Below, in pieces: positions 26,604-35,422 of a stretch of 64,000 bases of DNA; positions within the stretch are counted from its first letter, which is position 1; every line of letters starts with the position of its first letter. The translations under genes were made by a program, and so were the position numbers. The stretch is from an uncultured Pseudomonadota bacterium. GTDB lineage: Bacteria > Myxococcota_A > Bradymonadia > Bradymonadales > Bradymonadaceae. The stretch spans positions 310,001 to 374,000 of the forward strand of contig CAJXPB010000003.1 of assembly GCA_913057905.1 (NCBI GenBank), written 5' to 3'. The notes beneath the pieces were generated by a model. It was not told where the DNA came from. It worked only from the letters and a program-made list of their open reading frames with translations, and made no database searches.

Positions 26604-28622
26604 TTAGCCATCCTCGAGCGCCGAGTCGATGGCGCTCTTGAATTTCGAGGCCGGCTGGGCACCGACGAGGCGCTGACCATTGATGAAGTAGGCGGGCGTG
26701 CCACGCACACCGACCTCTTTCCCCATGGCCATGTCCTCTTTGATGGTGTTCGAGTCGGCGGCGGCCTTCATGTCCTTTTTGAACTTCTCGACATTCAGGC
26801 CCAGCTCTTTGGCGTAGCCGACGTAGGTGTCGGTCGACTGGTCGAGCTGTTTCTGGTTTTTGAACAGCAGGTCGTACATCTCCCAGAACTTGCCCTGCTC
26901 CTGGGCCGCCAGCGCCGCGTGGGCCGCGGGTTTGGCTGCCTTGTGGAACGGCAGCGGGTAGTTCTTGTGGACGACCTTGACCTTGCCTTCGTAGTCCTTG
27001 AGGACGCCTTCGAAGGTGTCCTTGGCCTTCGAGCAGTACGGACATTCAAAGTCCGAGAACTCGTAGACCGTGACCGGCGCGTCTTCCGGGCCTTTGACCG
27101 GCGAGTCGCCGATCGTCAGCTTCTCGGTATCGACCTTCGGAGCCGGCTTGTCCTTGCTCGGCGAGGGCTTGTTGCCTCCGCCGGCGGCCGAATCGGCGTC
27201 TTTCTTGTTCTTGGCGACGACCGCTTCGTACAGCTTCTCGCCGCTGACGCCCTTCTCTTCCTTGATCTTCTTGGCCAGCTTGATCTGCTTCTCGATCTCA
27301 CTCTCGAAGCGGCTGTAGGGCTGGGCACCCACGACTTTCACGCCGTTGATGAAGAAGGTGGGCGTACCGTTCGCGCCGACGTTGCCGGCGACTTTGGTGT
27401 CGTTCTTGAGCTGCTGGGCGACCTTGTCGGAGTTCATGTCCTTTTTGAACTTCTCGACGTTCAGGCCGAGGTCCTTGGCGGCCTTGACGTAGAAGTCCTC
27501 GCCGAGCTTCTTCTGGTTGGCGAACAGCTTGTCGTGCATCTCCCAGAATTTGCCCTGCATCTGAGCGGCAATCGCGGCCTTGGCGGCACCTTCCGCCTGC
27601 TTGTGGAAGCTCAGGGGACGGTGTTTGAAGACGAGCCGGACCTGGTCGCTGAAGTTCTCTTTGATCTTGTTGACCGCCGGCAGCGCCTTGTCGCAGAAGG
27701 GACATTCGAAGTCCGAGAATTCGACCACGGTCACAAGGTAGTCTTCGGTGGCGCCGTACATCGCGTCGTCATCCGACACGGGCACGTTCTCGACCTTGGT
27801 CTTCTTCTTCTTCGGGCTCGGCTTCTTGTTGTTGCCCTTGTTACCCGACGACTCGAAGTTCTTCTTGACGGCTTCGGCGTACAGATTCGACTTGGCCACG
27901 CCGCCTTCGAGCATCTCGTTGGCCTGCTCGAGCTTCGAGTCGATGACCGACTCGAACTTCGAGTACGGCTGCGCACCACTGAGTGCTTCGCCGTTGATCA
28001 GGAAGTGGGGCGTGCCGCGCACACCCAGCTCTTTGCCCAGGCTCATGTCCTCGTCGATCTTGGACAGATATTGCTCTTTGTTTTCGGTGTAGTCCTTCTT
28101 GAACTTCTCGACGTCCAGGCCGATCTCTTTGGCCCAGCCCGCCGCAAGCTCTTTCATCTTGCCTTCGGCGAATTTCTTCTGGTTGGCAAACAGCTTGTCG
28201 TGCATCTCCCAGAACTTGCCCTGCTCACCGGCGGCCATCGCGGCGCGAGACGCCTCGTGGGCCTGCTTGTGCATCGGCAGCGGGTAGTGCTTGAAGACCA
28301 CGCGGACCTTGTCGGGGTAGTTTTCGCGTACCTTCTTGAGGCGGTCTTCGCCCTTCGAGCAGAAGGGACATTGGAAGTCGGAGAACTCGACGATGGTGAC
28401 CGGCGCGTCCTTCGGTCCTTTGATGGGACTTTCGCCGATGGGAATCTCGGAGCTGTCTCCGGCTTCACCTTCGGCGCTGGGAGCAGCCGCGCTGCCCTGC
28501 TTGTCCGAGTCGCCGGAGGGGCCACCGGTCAGATTCTTGACGAGAAACCCGCCTGCAAAGGCGAGGGCGGCGACCACGATGATCGCCAGAATGTTGCTGG
28601 AACTACTCGATTTACTAGCCAT
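26604..28622 (-). CDS. Triple DsbA-like thioredoxin-fold membrane-anchored protein
   Basis: A 672-aa protein made of one membrane anchor (residues 10-28), an acidic linker and three tandem DsbA/DsbG-like (thioredoxin_4) domains. Each begins with DAPVTIVEFSDF or a close variant. The active-site motifs are CPFC (85-88), CPFC (307-310) and CPYC (527-530), so the unit length is about 221 aa. Each repeat keeps the cis-Pro loop (RGTPHFLING, NGTPTFFING, RGTPAYFING). The linkers are Lys/Ser/Pro-rich. It probably oxidises or isomerises thiols of exported proteins. GAGGAG lies about 8 nt before the ATG and a terminator follows. The length is about three times the family norm. Confidence 0.92.
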   Translation of the reverse strand: MASKSSSSSNILAIIVVAALAFAGGFLVKNLTGGPSGDSDKQGSAAAPSAEGEAGDSSEIPIGESPIKGPKDAPVTIVEFSDFQCPFCSKGEDRLKKVRENYPDKVRVVFKHYPLPMHKQAHEASRAAMAAGEQGKFWEMHDKLFANQKKFAEGKMKELAAGWAKEIGLDVEKFKKDYTENKEQYLSKIDEDMSLGKELGVRGTPHFLINGEALSGAQPYSKFESVIDSKLEQANEMLEGGVAKSNLYAEAVKKNFESSGNKGNNKKPSPKKKKTKVENVPVSDDDAMYGATEDYLVTVVEFSDFECPFCDKALPAVNKIKENFSDQVRLVFKHRPLSFHKQAEGAAKAAIAAQMQGKFWEMHDKLFANQKKLGEDFYVKAAKDLGLNVEKFKKDMNSDKVAQQLKNDTKVAGNVGANGTPTFFINGVKVVGAQPYSRFESEIEKQIKLAKKIKEEKGVSGEKLYEAVVAKNKKDADSAAGGGNKPSPSKDKPAPKVDTEKLTIGDSPVKGPEDAPVTVYEFSDFECPYCSKAKDTFEGVLKDYEGKVKVVHKNYPLPFHKAAKPAAHAALAAQEQGKFWEMYDLLFKNQKQLDQSTDTYVGYAKELGLNVEKFKKDMKAAADSNTIKEDMAMGKEVGVRGTPAYFINGQRLVGAQPASKFKSAIDSALEDG

Positions 28623-28722
28623 GAGGGTATCTCCTCTAGGTTGCGATGAAACGTTGCGCTGCAGCTATAGCACACGTGCAGCGTAAGTCGATTGTCCTAC
28701 AAATTGTTCTCTTGGGGGTGCT

Positions 28723-29379
28723 TCAGCCCAGGCGAGGCGGTTGGAAAACCTCGCCGTCGTGACCCCGGGCGGGGCCAACACGAAGCGATGTTCGGGAATC
28801 GTCCTGTTCGATGTGCGGCTCGTCGATCTCTTCGAGACGAGCCTCCAGTTCGGCCGCCGGCGCCGTAACCTCGACCTTCAAGGTCGTCGGACCGGGCGGC
28901 ACACTCTGACACATGTCCGGATCGGACGTGCACGCGTACTTCGGGTCGGGCTCGTCGGGCGTCCCGACGGGCCCGCTATGAGAGGCGAACGCACCGTCGG
29001 GGAAGATCCGCTCGAAGCGCTCGCCTCGGTCCGGCGTGCTGGTCGGCAGCCGGGTGGTGCCCCAGAAATCCCCGAAGACAACCTCGGGACTCACCGTCGC
29101 CGGCGCCCCGGCCCCTTCAAAACAGACGTTGTTCGAATCAGATGCTCGCCCGCCGGACTCACAGCCATCCGTCGACTGACTCATCCGCCGCGTCGCCCGC
29201 TCGGTCTTCGACAGATGGCCCTCGAAGCCCCCGTCGGCGGTCGGATTCAGCACACACCGGCTCGACCCGGGACCCGCGCCCCAGGATCCGGTCTGCGCCG
29301 CAGACCCCGCGGCCCACAGCGACACCACCATCACGGCCACGACGCAGCTCAACCCTCGTACGGACCGGGCGCGGCGCAT
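28723..29379 (-). CDS. Secreted protein, unknown
   Basis: A protein of about 218 aa starting at MRRARSVRG with a good signal peptide (hydrophobic CVVAVMVVSLWAAGSAAQ). The mature part has six Cys (C in SSRCVLN, DGCESG, NVCFEG, KYACTSD, PDMCQS), few hydrophobic stretches and a C-terminal Glu-rich segment. I recognise no domain. An upstream start at 29406 adds nine residues. It stands alone, divergent from the SDR gene. Confidence 0.68.
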   Translation of the reverse strand: MRRARSVRGLSCVVAVMVVSLWAAGSAAQTGSWGAGPGSSRCVLNPTADGGFEGHLSKTERATRRMSQSTDGCESGGRASDSNNVCFEGAGAPATVSPEVVFGDFWGTTRLPTSTPDRGERFERIFPDGAFASHSGPVGTPDEPDPKYACTSDPDMCQSVPPGPTTLKVEVTAPAAELEARLEEIDEPHIEQDDSRTSLRVGPARGHDGEVFQPPRLG

Positions 29380-29586
29380 ACCCTGATTGTGTTCACCTTC
29401 AGCCATCGAGGCTCTACAAAGCGAGACGTGGATTACCGACTGGCTATTTTACCGATATCGCCATTCTAATCAACCACAACCCCGCCGCAGGCATTCCGAG
29501 CAACCCGAGTTGATCTACACCTCCCCCGACCTACCTTCCAAAGCACGCGGTCTGTACTCATTCCATTTTCATCAGAGGACACAGCA

Positions 29587-30186
29587 ATGAGCCGAATCAT
29601 GGTCGTAGGCGGAACGGGACTACTGGGCAGCGCGGTTGTCGAAGCACTTCAACCCGACCACGACGTCACCGTGGTCGGTCACTCCTCCGGCGAGCACCAG
29701 GTCGACATAGCTTCCAAATCGTCGATCCAGCAGCTCTTCGATACCGTCGGCGAGGTCGACCACGTCGTCAGCGCCGCCGGCGAGGCGAAGTTCGGACCGC
29801 TCGTCGACCTCACCGACGACGACTTCGAAGTCGGCCTGCGAAACAAACTCATGGGGCAGGTCAATCTGGTCCGCGTGGGTCACGAGTACATCGCCGATGG
29901 CGGCTCCATCACCCTGACCACGGGCGTCCTCTCCCGACAGCCCATGGAGGGCAGCGCGGCCATCAGTCTGGTCAACGCCGGCGTCGAAGGCTTTATGCGC
30001 GGCGCCGCCCTGGAGCTCGGCCCCGACCTACGGGTCAATTGCGTCAGCCCCGGCTGGGTGGCCGAAACCCTCGAGCAGATGGGCCGCGATCCCTCCGACG
30101 GCGTCCCGGCCGCCGACGTCGCAAAAGCGTACGTCCAGAGCCTGAACGGCTCGGCAAATGGCGAAGTGATCGAAGTCTTCGGGTAG
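29587..30186 (+). CDS. Short-chain dehydrogenase-like protein without classic Tyr/Lys site
   Basis: A 199-aa Rossmann protein. MVVGGTGLLGSAVVEAL is the nucleotide-binding start, and VDHVVSAAGEAKFGPL near residue 57 is the second SDR strand. GSITLTTGVL supplies the Ser-region strand. The usual YxxxK position reads AAISLVNAGVEGFMRGAALEL, so both catalytic residues are replaced. This substitution is typical of a recognised short SDR subfamily, which may bind NAD(P) without standard reduction. GAGGA lies before the ATG. It is a single gene followed by a GAGCCCGGGG element. Confidence 0.85.
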   Translation: MSRIMVVGGTGLLGSAVVEALQPDHDVTVVGHSSGEHQVDIASKSSIQQLFDTVGEVDHVVSAAGEAKFGPLVDLTDDDFEVGLRNKLMGQVNLVRVGHEYIADGGSITLTTGVLSRQPMEGSAAISLVNAGVEGFMRGAALELGPDLRVNCVSPGWVAETLEQMGRDPSDGVPAADVAKAYVQSLNGSANGEVIEVFG

Positions 30187-30194
30187 ACGCCTAA

Positions 30195-30229
30195 CCCCGG
30201 TGCGACCGACAGGGAGCCCGGGGTGTCCC
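30195..30229 (+). repeat. Dispersed GAGCCCGGGG element, copy 5
   Basis: CCCCGGTGCGACCGACAGGG then AGCCCGGGGTGTCCC, placed directly after the SDR stop codon. The CCCCGG/CCGGGG arms can pair. Confidence 0.75.
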
Positions 30230-30311
30230 GCCACGACCCACCAGATCCAGCCCGCCCTCGCCCTGACCATCCGCGCCTTGCCCACCCGCGGCAGATCCTC
30301 ATCATACCCGT

Positions 30312-31028
30312 ATGAACCTCTCCTTCATCATCCCGACCCATAACGAGTCTGCCTGGCTGCCCCACCATCTGGCAGCCCTGCGGGCCAGTCTGCGCGCCAC
30401 CGGCCTCACCGATGATTCCGAGATCATCGTCGTCGACGCAAAAAGCACCGACGACACGGCCGAACTCGCCGAGGCAGGCGGCGCCCGGTTCATCACCACG
30501 AATACCTGCCAGCGCGCGCACCAGTTAAATAAGGGCGCATGCGCGGCGACCGGCGAAACACTGGTCTTTTTGCACGCCGACACGCTGGTCAGTCCGGGGT
30601 GGCTGCGGGAGCTCGTCGATTCCATCACTCCCGCGACGCGGGCCGGCTGGAGCGAAGTCGAGATTCTGGTGGAGGCGCCCACCGAGGACAGCCACCCGCT
30701 GGGCCTGGAGGTCATGCAGCACGGCATCAACTGGCGGACGCGGCGGTTTCGAAGCGCCACCGGCGACCAGGGACTCTTCGTGGACCGCGAGTTGTTTGAT
30801 CAGGTGGGCGGGTTTCCCGAGCAGCCGATCCTGGAGGCGAACGTGCTGGCGCGGCGGCTTCGGCGCCATACCAATCCCGCCATTTTGGACACGCCGCTGA
30901 GAATCTCCGGTCGCCGCTGGCAGCGGCGTGGGATTTTTCGCACGATGGTGCTGATGTGGACGGTTCGTGGGCTAGACCGCATCGGGGCGGATCCCGATTC
31001 TCTCGCAGAAATATGGGCGAATGCTTGA
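30312..31028 (+). CDS. Glycosyltransferase family 2 (TIGR04283-like)
   Basis: A 238-aa GT-A fold transferase. It starts LSFIIPTHNESAWLP, has EIIVVDAKSTDDT near residue 45 and FLHADTLVSPGW near 88, where HAD takes the DxD position. QGLFVDRELFDQVGGFPEQPILE near 155 is the acceptor loop. The QRAHQLNKGACAATGE segment is characteristic of the TIGR04283-type family often seen in small-metabolite clusters. The length is normal. The ATG follows a short AT-rich leader, without a strong ribosome binding site. The substrate is not predictable from sequence. Confidence 0.87.
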   Translation: MNLSFIIPTHNESAWLPHHLAALRASLRATGLTDDSEIIVVDAKSTDDTAELAEAGGARFITTNTCQRAHQLNKGACAATGETLVFLHADTLVSPGWLRELVDSITPATRAGWSEVEILVEAPTEDSHPLGLEVMQHGINWRTRRFRSATGDQGLFVDRELFDQVGGFPEQPILEANVLARRLRRHTNPAILDTPLRISGRRWQRRGIFRTMVLMWTVRGLDRIGADPDSLAEIWANA

Positions 31029-31101
31029 AATCAGCTATACCTTGTGAGATTGGAATCATCGTGCAGTTGGCGAGCGACACAGCCAAAGAGGGATCGCAAT
31101 C

Positions 31102-32019
31102 ATGATTGTACAGTCCGAGATCGAACGCAGCACGAAGCACCAGGGCGGCGAGACCGCTCTGGAGACGCCCGATTGGCGATACTCGGATCGGGACGACATG
31201 CCCGATTACGACCACCTCGATGAGCTGGAGGCCCGCAGCATCTTCATCCTGCGCGAGGCCTTCAACCAGTTCGAAAATCTGGGCATGCTCTGGAGCATGG
31301 GCAAAGATTCGAGCGTGCTGCTGTGGCTGGCCCGAAAGGCCTTCTTCGGCCACGTGCCATTTCCGATCATCCACGTCGACACCAGCTACCTGATCCCGCA
31401 GATGATCGACTTCCGCGACCACTACGCGGACAAGTGGGACCTGGACCTGGTGATCGGCCAGAACACGTCGAAGATTCAGGACAAAGACACCTATCCCGAC
31501 GGCGATCTCAGCCGCGTGGATTGCTGCAAGGCGCTCAAGCGTGACCCGATGCAGCAGGTCATCGACGAGCACGGATTCGAAGGCATCTTCGCCGGCATCC
31601 GCCGCGACGAAGAGGGCACGCGCGCCAAGGAGCGGTACTTCTCGCCGCGCGACAAAAACTTCGACTGGGACTACCGCGACCAGCCGCCCGAATTCTGGAG
31701 TCAGTACAAGACCGATTTCGAGCCGGGCACGCACCTGCGGATCCACCCGCTTTTGCACTGGACCGAGATCAACATCTGGGAGTACATCGACCGCGAGCAG
31801 ATTCCGACGCTGAACCTCTACTTCGCCGACGAAGACGGCAAGCGGTTTCGAAGCCTCGGCTGCGGGCCCTGCACGTTTCCGGTCGACTCCGAGGCCGACA
31901 CGGTCCCCGAGATCGTCAAGGAATTGAAGGCGACGCGGATCGCCGAGCGCTCGACGCGCGCCCAGGACCAGGAGTCCGAGGGCGCCTTCGAGGAGCTTCG
32001 CGCCAGCGGGTACATGTAG
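31102..32019 (+). CDS. cysD: Sulfate adenylyltransferase subunit 2
   Basis: A 305-aa PP-loop ATP sulfurylase subunit that joins ATP and sulfate to give APS, powered by CysN. The PP-loop motif [18 protein letters not shown] starts near residue 63. [31 protein letters not shown] and the closing [19 protein letters not shown] are all diagnostic. About 45 residues precede the usual CysD start, so a later start is possible, but GAGGGA lies ahead of this ATG. It begins the cysD-cysN-cysC operon. Confidence 0.96.
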   Translation: MIVQSEIERSTKHQGGETALETPDWRYSDRDDMPDYDHLDELEARSIFILREAFNQFENLGMLWSMGKDSSVLLWLARKAFFGHVPFPIIHVDTSYLIPQMIDFRDHYADKWDLDLVIGQNTSKIQDKDTYPDGDLSRVDCCKALKRDPMQQVIDEHGFEGIFAGIRRDEEGTRAKERYFSPRDKNFDWDYRDQPPEFWSQYKTDFEPGTHLRIHPLLHWTEINIWEYIDREQIPTLNLYFADEDGKRFRSLGCGPCTFPVDSEADTVPEIVKELKATRIAERSTRAQDQESEGAFEELRASGYM

Positions 32020-32104
32020 TCTGAATCAGGTGAGACCGAGAAAGTTCTACTCTAGCAAGGTATCTGAACGGGCCCCGACTTCGCGCCCCGCAAGATAGCG
32101 AACT

Positions 32105-33778
32105 ATGCCATCTGTTGCGCCAAGTACGTCTGAGAAGCCCCTGAAGACGGCCATCGTCGGCCACGTGGACCACGGCAAATCGACGCTCGTGGGCCGACTC
32201 CTCTACGAGACCGATTCGCTGGAGGACGGCAAATACGAGAAGGTGAAGTCGACCTGCGAAAAACGTGGCGTCCCCTTTGAGTGGGCCTTTCTGCTCGACG
32301 CCCTGCAGGCCGAGCGCAACCAGAACATCACCATCGACACGGCCCAGATCTGGTTCGAGACCGATCTGCGCCCGTACACGATTATCGACGCGCCGGGCCA
32401 CAAGGAGTTCCTCAAGAACATGGTCACCGGCGCCGCCCAGGCCGACGCGGCGCTGCTTTTGATCGCCGCCGACGAGGGCGTGCAGGAACAGAGCCGACGG
32501 CACTGCTACATGCTGAGTATGCTGGGCATCGACCAGGTGTCGGTGGTCGTCAACAAGATGGACTTGGTCGACTACTCCGAGGATCGCTACGACGAGATCG
32601 TCGAGGAGTACACCGAATTCCTCGACGAGATCGGCGTCGAGACCCGGGAGTTCGTGCCGACGTCGGCGCGCGACGGCGACAACGTCGTCGATCCCCCGAC
32701 CGAAAACATGCCCTGGTGGGACGGCCCGACGGTCCTCGAGGAACTCGACCGCTTCGACCGGCCCGAGGAACTGACCGAGCGCTCCCTGCGCTTTCCCATC
32801 CAAGACATCTACCGATTCGACAATCGCCGCATCCTCGCCGGACGCATCGAATCCGGCGAGCTCGAGGTGGGCCAGAAGCTCGTCTTTACGCCCCACCAAA
32901 AGACCGCGCGGGTCGAGACCATCGAGGCATGGAACGCCCCCAGTCCCGACAGCGCCCGGGTCGGCGAGTCGATCGGTATCACCCTGGACGAAGAGATCTT
33001 CGTCGAGCGCGGCCACGTCGCCGCCGACGCCGAAGACCAGACCCCGCCCGCGCAGACGACGAAGTTCCGGGCGAATCTCTTCTGGCTCGGCAAAGAACCG
33101 CTCAAAGCCGGTGAGCCCTACAAACTGAAGCTCGGGCCCATCGCCGAAGAGTGCTCGGTGGAGTCGATCGAGCGGATCATGGATGGCGCAAACCTCGAGC
33201 CGATCGAGGAAGAGCGCGACCACATCAACCGCTACGACGTCGCCGAGGTCGTCCTGGAGACGCGCCGGCCGATCTCGGTCGACCGTTACCTGGACCATCC
33301 CACCGTGGGACGCTTCGTCATCGTCGACGAATACGACGTCGCCGGCGGCGGGATCATCGACGAGCCCATCGAGACCGAGCGACAGGAAGAGAGCAAACTG
33401 CGCCGCGTGACCGAAACCGAGCGCGCCGACCGCGCCGGCCACGAGGGAGCCTTCGTGGAACTGCACGCCGCCGACGCCGACCGCCTGGCCGTGATGCTCG
33501 AGCGCACGCTCTTCGACCGCGGCATCAACGCCATGTATCTGGACCACGTGCCCAAGGGCATCGACCAGCGCCAGTTGGCCAACTACCTGGCCAAATCCGG
33601 CGCCGTGACGATCGTGCCCATCGAAGTAGACACCGACGGCGTCGAGATCGTCCTCAACGGCGGCGAGCGCACCGCGGTCAACATCGAGACCGAAGAGGAC
33701 ATCGACTCGCTGGTCGACTCGCTGCTGCCGCACCTGCGCGGCGAGGACGTCGAAGCCCGCATCCAGGCGTCTGTCTGA
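32105..33778 (+). CDS. cysN: Sulfate adenylyltransferase subunit 1 (GTPase)
   Basis: A 557-aa EF-Tu-like GTPase that activates CysD. G1 is GHVDHGKSTLVG near residue 19, the D-x-x-G box is DAPGHKEFLKNM near 99, and NKMDLVDYSE is near 153. Beta-barrel domains II and III follow. A C-terminal extension of about 110 aa after the usual end (RADRAGHEGAFVELHAADADRL to the stop) resembles the start of a kinase-like or adaptor region, but has no P-loop. The stop codon TGA overlaps the cysC start by one base. Confidence 0.94.
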   Translation: MPSVAPSTSEKPLKTAIVGHVDHGKSTLVGRLLYETDSLEDGKYEKVKSTCEKRGVPFEWAFLLDALQAERNQNITIDTAQIWFETDLRPYTIIDAPGHKEFLKNMVTGAAQADAALLLIAADEGVQEQSRRHCYMLSMLGIDQVSVVVNKMDLVDYSEDRYDEIVEEYTEFLDEIGVETREFVPTSARDGDNVVDPPTENMPWWDGPTVLEELDRFDRPEELTERSLRFPIQDIYRFDNRRILAGRIESGELEVGQKLVFTPHQKTARVETIEAWNAPSPDSARVGESIGITLDEEIFVERGHVAADAEDQTPPAQTTKFRANLFWLGKEPLKAGEPYKLKLGPIAEECSVESIERIMDGANLEPIEEERDHINRYDVAEVVLETRRPISVDRYLDHPTVGRFVIVDEYDVAGGGIIDEPIETERQEESKLRRVTETERADRAGHEGAFVELHAADADRLAVMLERTLFDRGINAMYLDHVPKGIDQRQLANYLAKSGAVTIVPIEVDTDGVEIVLNGGERTAVNIETEEDIDSLVDSLLPHLRGEDVEARIQASV

Positions 33779-34401
33779 TGGCCGACGACTCCGACACCTC
33801 CGACAACGTCTACTGGCAGGAATCCGGCCTCACCCAGGCCGCCCGTGAACAGCTCGGCGGCCACGAGGGCGCGTGCGTCTGGCTGACGGGGCTGTCCGGC
33901 TCCGGCAAGACGACCATCGCCCGGGAGCTGGAGCGCCAGCTCTACGAGCGCGACATCCGCACCTTCATGCTCGACGGCGACAACATCCGCCACGGGCTCA
34001 ACAAGGACCTCGGATTCAGCGCCGAAGACCGCAACGAAAACATCCGCCGCATCGGCGAAGTAGCCAAGCTCTTCGTCCACTCCGGGACCATCGTCATCGC
34101 GTCGTTCATCTCGCCGTACCGCGAAGTCCGCGACGCCCTGCGCCAAAACATGGATCCCGGCGAATTCATCGAGGTCCACGTCGACGCCCCCCTCGACGTC
34201 TGCGAAGACCGCGACCCCAAGGGCCTCTACGAGCGCGTCCGCGCCGGCGAGATCGATAACTTCACCGGCATCGACGCCCCCTACGAAGAACCCCTCGACC
34301 CCGAACTCCAAATCGACACCGCGGCCGACGACGACGAAAAGGTCAGCGCCGCCCGGATCGTCTCCTTCCTGGAAGAAAACGGATACCTGGACGTCGAGTA
34401 G
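33778..34401 (+). CDS. cysC: Adenylylsulfate kinase
   Basis: A 207-aa APS kinase that phosphorylates APS to PAPS. Walker A is TGLSGSGKTTIARELERQL near residue 39. DGDNIRHGLNKDLGFSAEDR near 66 and the lid FISPYREVRDALR near 107 follow, and the length is typical. The ATG overlaps the cysN stop (TGATG), so translation is coupled. With cysDN it forms a complete PAPS-making operon. No PAPS reductase gene lies in the window, so the PAPS may serve sulfotransferases such as the one at 62758 (inference). Confidence 0.96.
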   Translation: MADDSDTSDNVYWQESGLTQAAREQLGGHEGACVWLTGLSGSGKTTIARELERQLYERDIRTFMLDGDNIRHGLNKDLGFSAEDRNENIRRIGEVAKLFVHSGTIVIASFISPYREVRDALRQNMDPGEFIEVHVDAPLDVCEDRDPKGLYERVRAGEIDNFTGIDAPYEEPLDPELQIDTAADDDEKVSAARIVSFLEENGYLDVE

Positions 34402-34423
34402 TCGAGGGTCGCAAGGAGTCGAT

Positions 34424-34506
34424 GGGCGGCGACTTGCTTCGAGGACCGTCTGGACCGAGGCGTAGTTCAGCCGAGGGAAGCAGGTCTCGAGAAGCAGGTC
34501 GACCCC
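34424..34506. repeat. Palindromic dispersed element, short form, copy 1
   Basis: The core GACCGTCTGGACCGAGGC and AGCCGAGGGAAGCAGG are shared with copies at 35305, 36286, 43383, 48315 and 49825. The arms GCGACTTGCTTCGAG and CTCGAGAAGCAGGTCGA can pair into a stem. Confidence 0.75.
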
Positions 34507-34586
34507 GAAGACTCCTCGACTGCGACTCGCCGGCTGACGCATCGGCTCCTGCCTTTCCTCAGGGCATCACGCGATATTCCGGGAAT

Positions 34587-34616
34587 TTGACGAATTGCGC
34601 GGATCACCTCTACGCT
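34587..34616 (+). promoter_or_regulatory. Promoter of 8-Cys lipoprotein 1
   Basis: TTGACG at 34587 and TACGCT at 34611, spacing 18. The TTGACG box, the spacer length to GCATCC (34623) and the downstream GGGATGCGGGCCG (34666) all sit at identical offsets in the promoter of the gene at 37611. Confidence 0.55.
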
Positions 34617-34728
34617 ACCCGTGCATCCATGAATTCGTCGTACGCGGCGGGATAGCAGAATCTCTGGGATGCGGGCCGGTTTGCACCGGAACTCCCGCCG
34701 GGCTTTTTGGTACCGAATAAGGGATACA

Positions 34729-35109
34729 ATGAACTCCGCTTCTTCGAAGAATCCTCACAATCGTTTCGCCCGGCGAGCGCTGCTCGCAGTCGCCGCCTGT
34801 CTCTTCATCTTCGGCCTGACCGCTTGCGGCGGCTCGAATGACCTGTCGAAGAACGAAATCCGCTCCTATTGTACGGATCTAAAGGACTGCGTCGGCGAGT
34901 CGGACTTCCTCTGGGACTCCGTCGACCAGTGCGTGAATCAACAATACACCGCATACGATCAGTCCGAGGGAGCCTGCCGCGACGCGACCACCGAACTCTT
35001 CCGGTGCCAGATAAACAATTTCCAGTGCATGCAGGGATCGCGGCCCGATGAACTGTGCCCGGATAAGGGCCAGGAATTCGTCGAATCTTGTGAGGACGTC
35101 GGCGCCTGA
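34729..35109 (+). CDS. Eight-cysteine-module lipoprotein 1
   Basis: A 126-aa lipoprotein with signal residues 12-31 and lipobox LTAC. The mature part is a single compact module with eight Cys in the spacing x5, x13, x14, x9, x6, x9, x10. Typical text is YCTDLKDCVGES and QINNFQC. Three neighbours (37611, 38242, 40579) carry the same module, the last two in duplicate. I know no named family with this pattern. Four disulfides in a small secreted domain seem likely. The ATG at 34729 was chosen. An earlier in-frame start at 34669 lies inside the conserved promoter block. A perfect terminator follows 31 bp after the stop. Confidence 0.82.
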   Translation: MNSASSKNPHNRFARRALLAVAACLFIFGLTACGGSNDLSKNEIRSYCTDLKDCVGESDFLWDSVDQCVNQQYTAYDQSEGACRDATTELFRCQINNFQCMQGSRPDELCPDKGQEFVESCEDVGA

Positions 35110-35140
35110 CCGCCGCTGCTACCACGCCGACCAACGACGA

Positions 35141-35178
35141 AAGCCCCCGAGGATTCGCCAGGGCCCTCGGGGGCTTTT
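35141..35178 (+). terminator. Terminator after 8-Cys lipoprotein 1
   Basis: A perfect 12-bp stem AAGCCCCCGAGG/CCTCGGGGGCTT with a 12-nt loop, followed by TT. Upstream A bases make it possibly bidirectional. Confidence 0.88.
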
Positions 35179-35209
35179 CCGTGATCGACTCCCATGCCAA
35201 CTCCGCACC

Positions 35210-35339
35210 TGTACTCGCCGAACCGCCCGAGAGTGGGCGCGAGAACGGGGATTCCTTCGAGCGCCGCCTGAATCCCGGAGCTGTACTCGCCGAGCCGCCC
35301 GAGAGTGGGCGCGAGAACGGGGATTCCTTCGAGCGCCGT
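35210..35339 (+). repeat. Tandem duplication, period 72 bp
   Basis: The segment 35210-35267 (TGTACTCGCCGAACCGCCCG onward) recurs at 35282-35339 almost unchanged. It represents the left arm of the palindromic element duplicated. Confidence 0.8.
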
Positions 35340-35412
35340 CTGGACTGAAGCGAGGCGCCTGCCGAGCGGAGGGAAGCAGGCGTCGAGAAGGAACCCCCGG
35401 CGACGCGCCCAC
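35305..35412. repeat. Palindromic dispersed element, long form (108 bp), copy 2
   Basis: The outer stem GTGGGCGC (35305-35312) pairs with GCGCCCAC (35405-35412). A second stem GGGGATTCCTTCGA pairs with TCGAGAAGGAACCCC, and an inner stem CGCCTGC pairs with GCAGGCG. It lies 10 bp from the stop of the minus-strand lipoprotein gene. Confidence 0.8.
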
Positions 35413-35422
35413 GATCGTCGAA

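Larger units (their letters stand above)
34402..34728. other. Intergenic region with repeat and lipoprotein promoter
   Basis: This 327-bp gap holds the short form of the palindromic element (34424-34506) and then a promoter region conserved with that of the gene at 37611. No gene was seen. Confidence 0.6.
35110..35422. other. Convergent intergenic region with terminator and repeats
   Basis: 313 bp between two convergent lipoprotein genes, holding the terminator at 35141, a 72-bp-period tandem duplication (35210-35339) and the palindromic element (35305-35412). No gene was seen. Confidence 0.65.

Noticed and set aside
26919..28649. 576-aa plus-strand frame opposite the triple DsbA gene
   Set aside because: Antisense shadow caused by high GC. 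The minus strand has three intact active sites, a ribosome binding site and a terminator.
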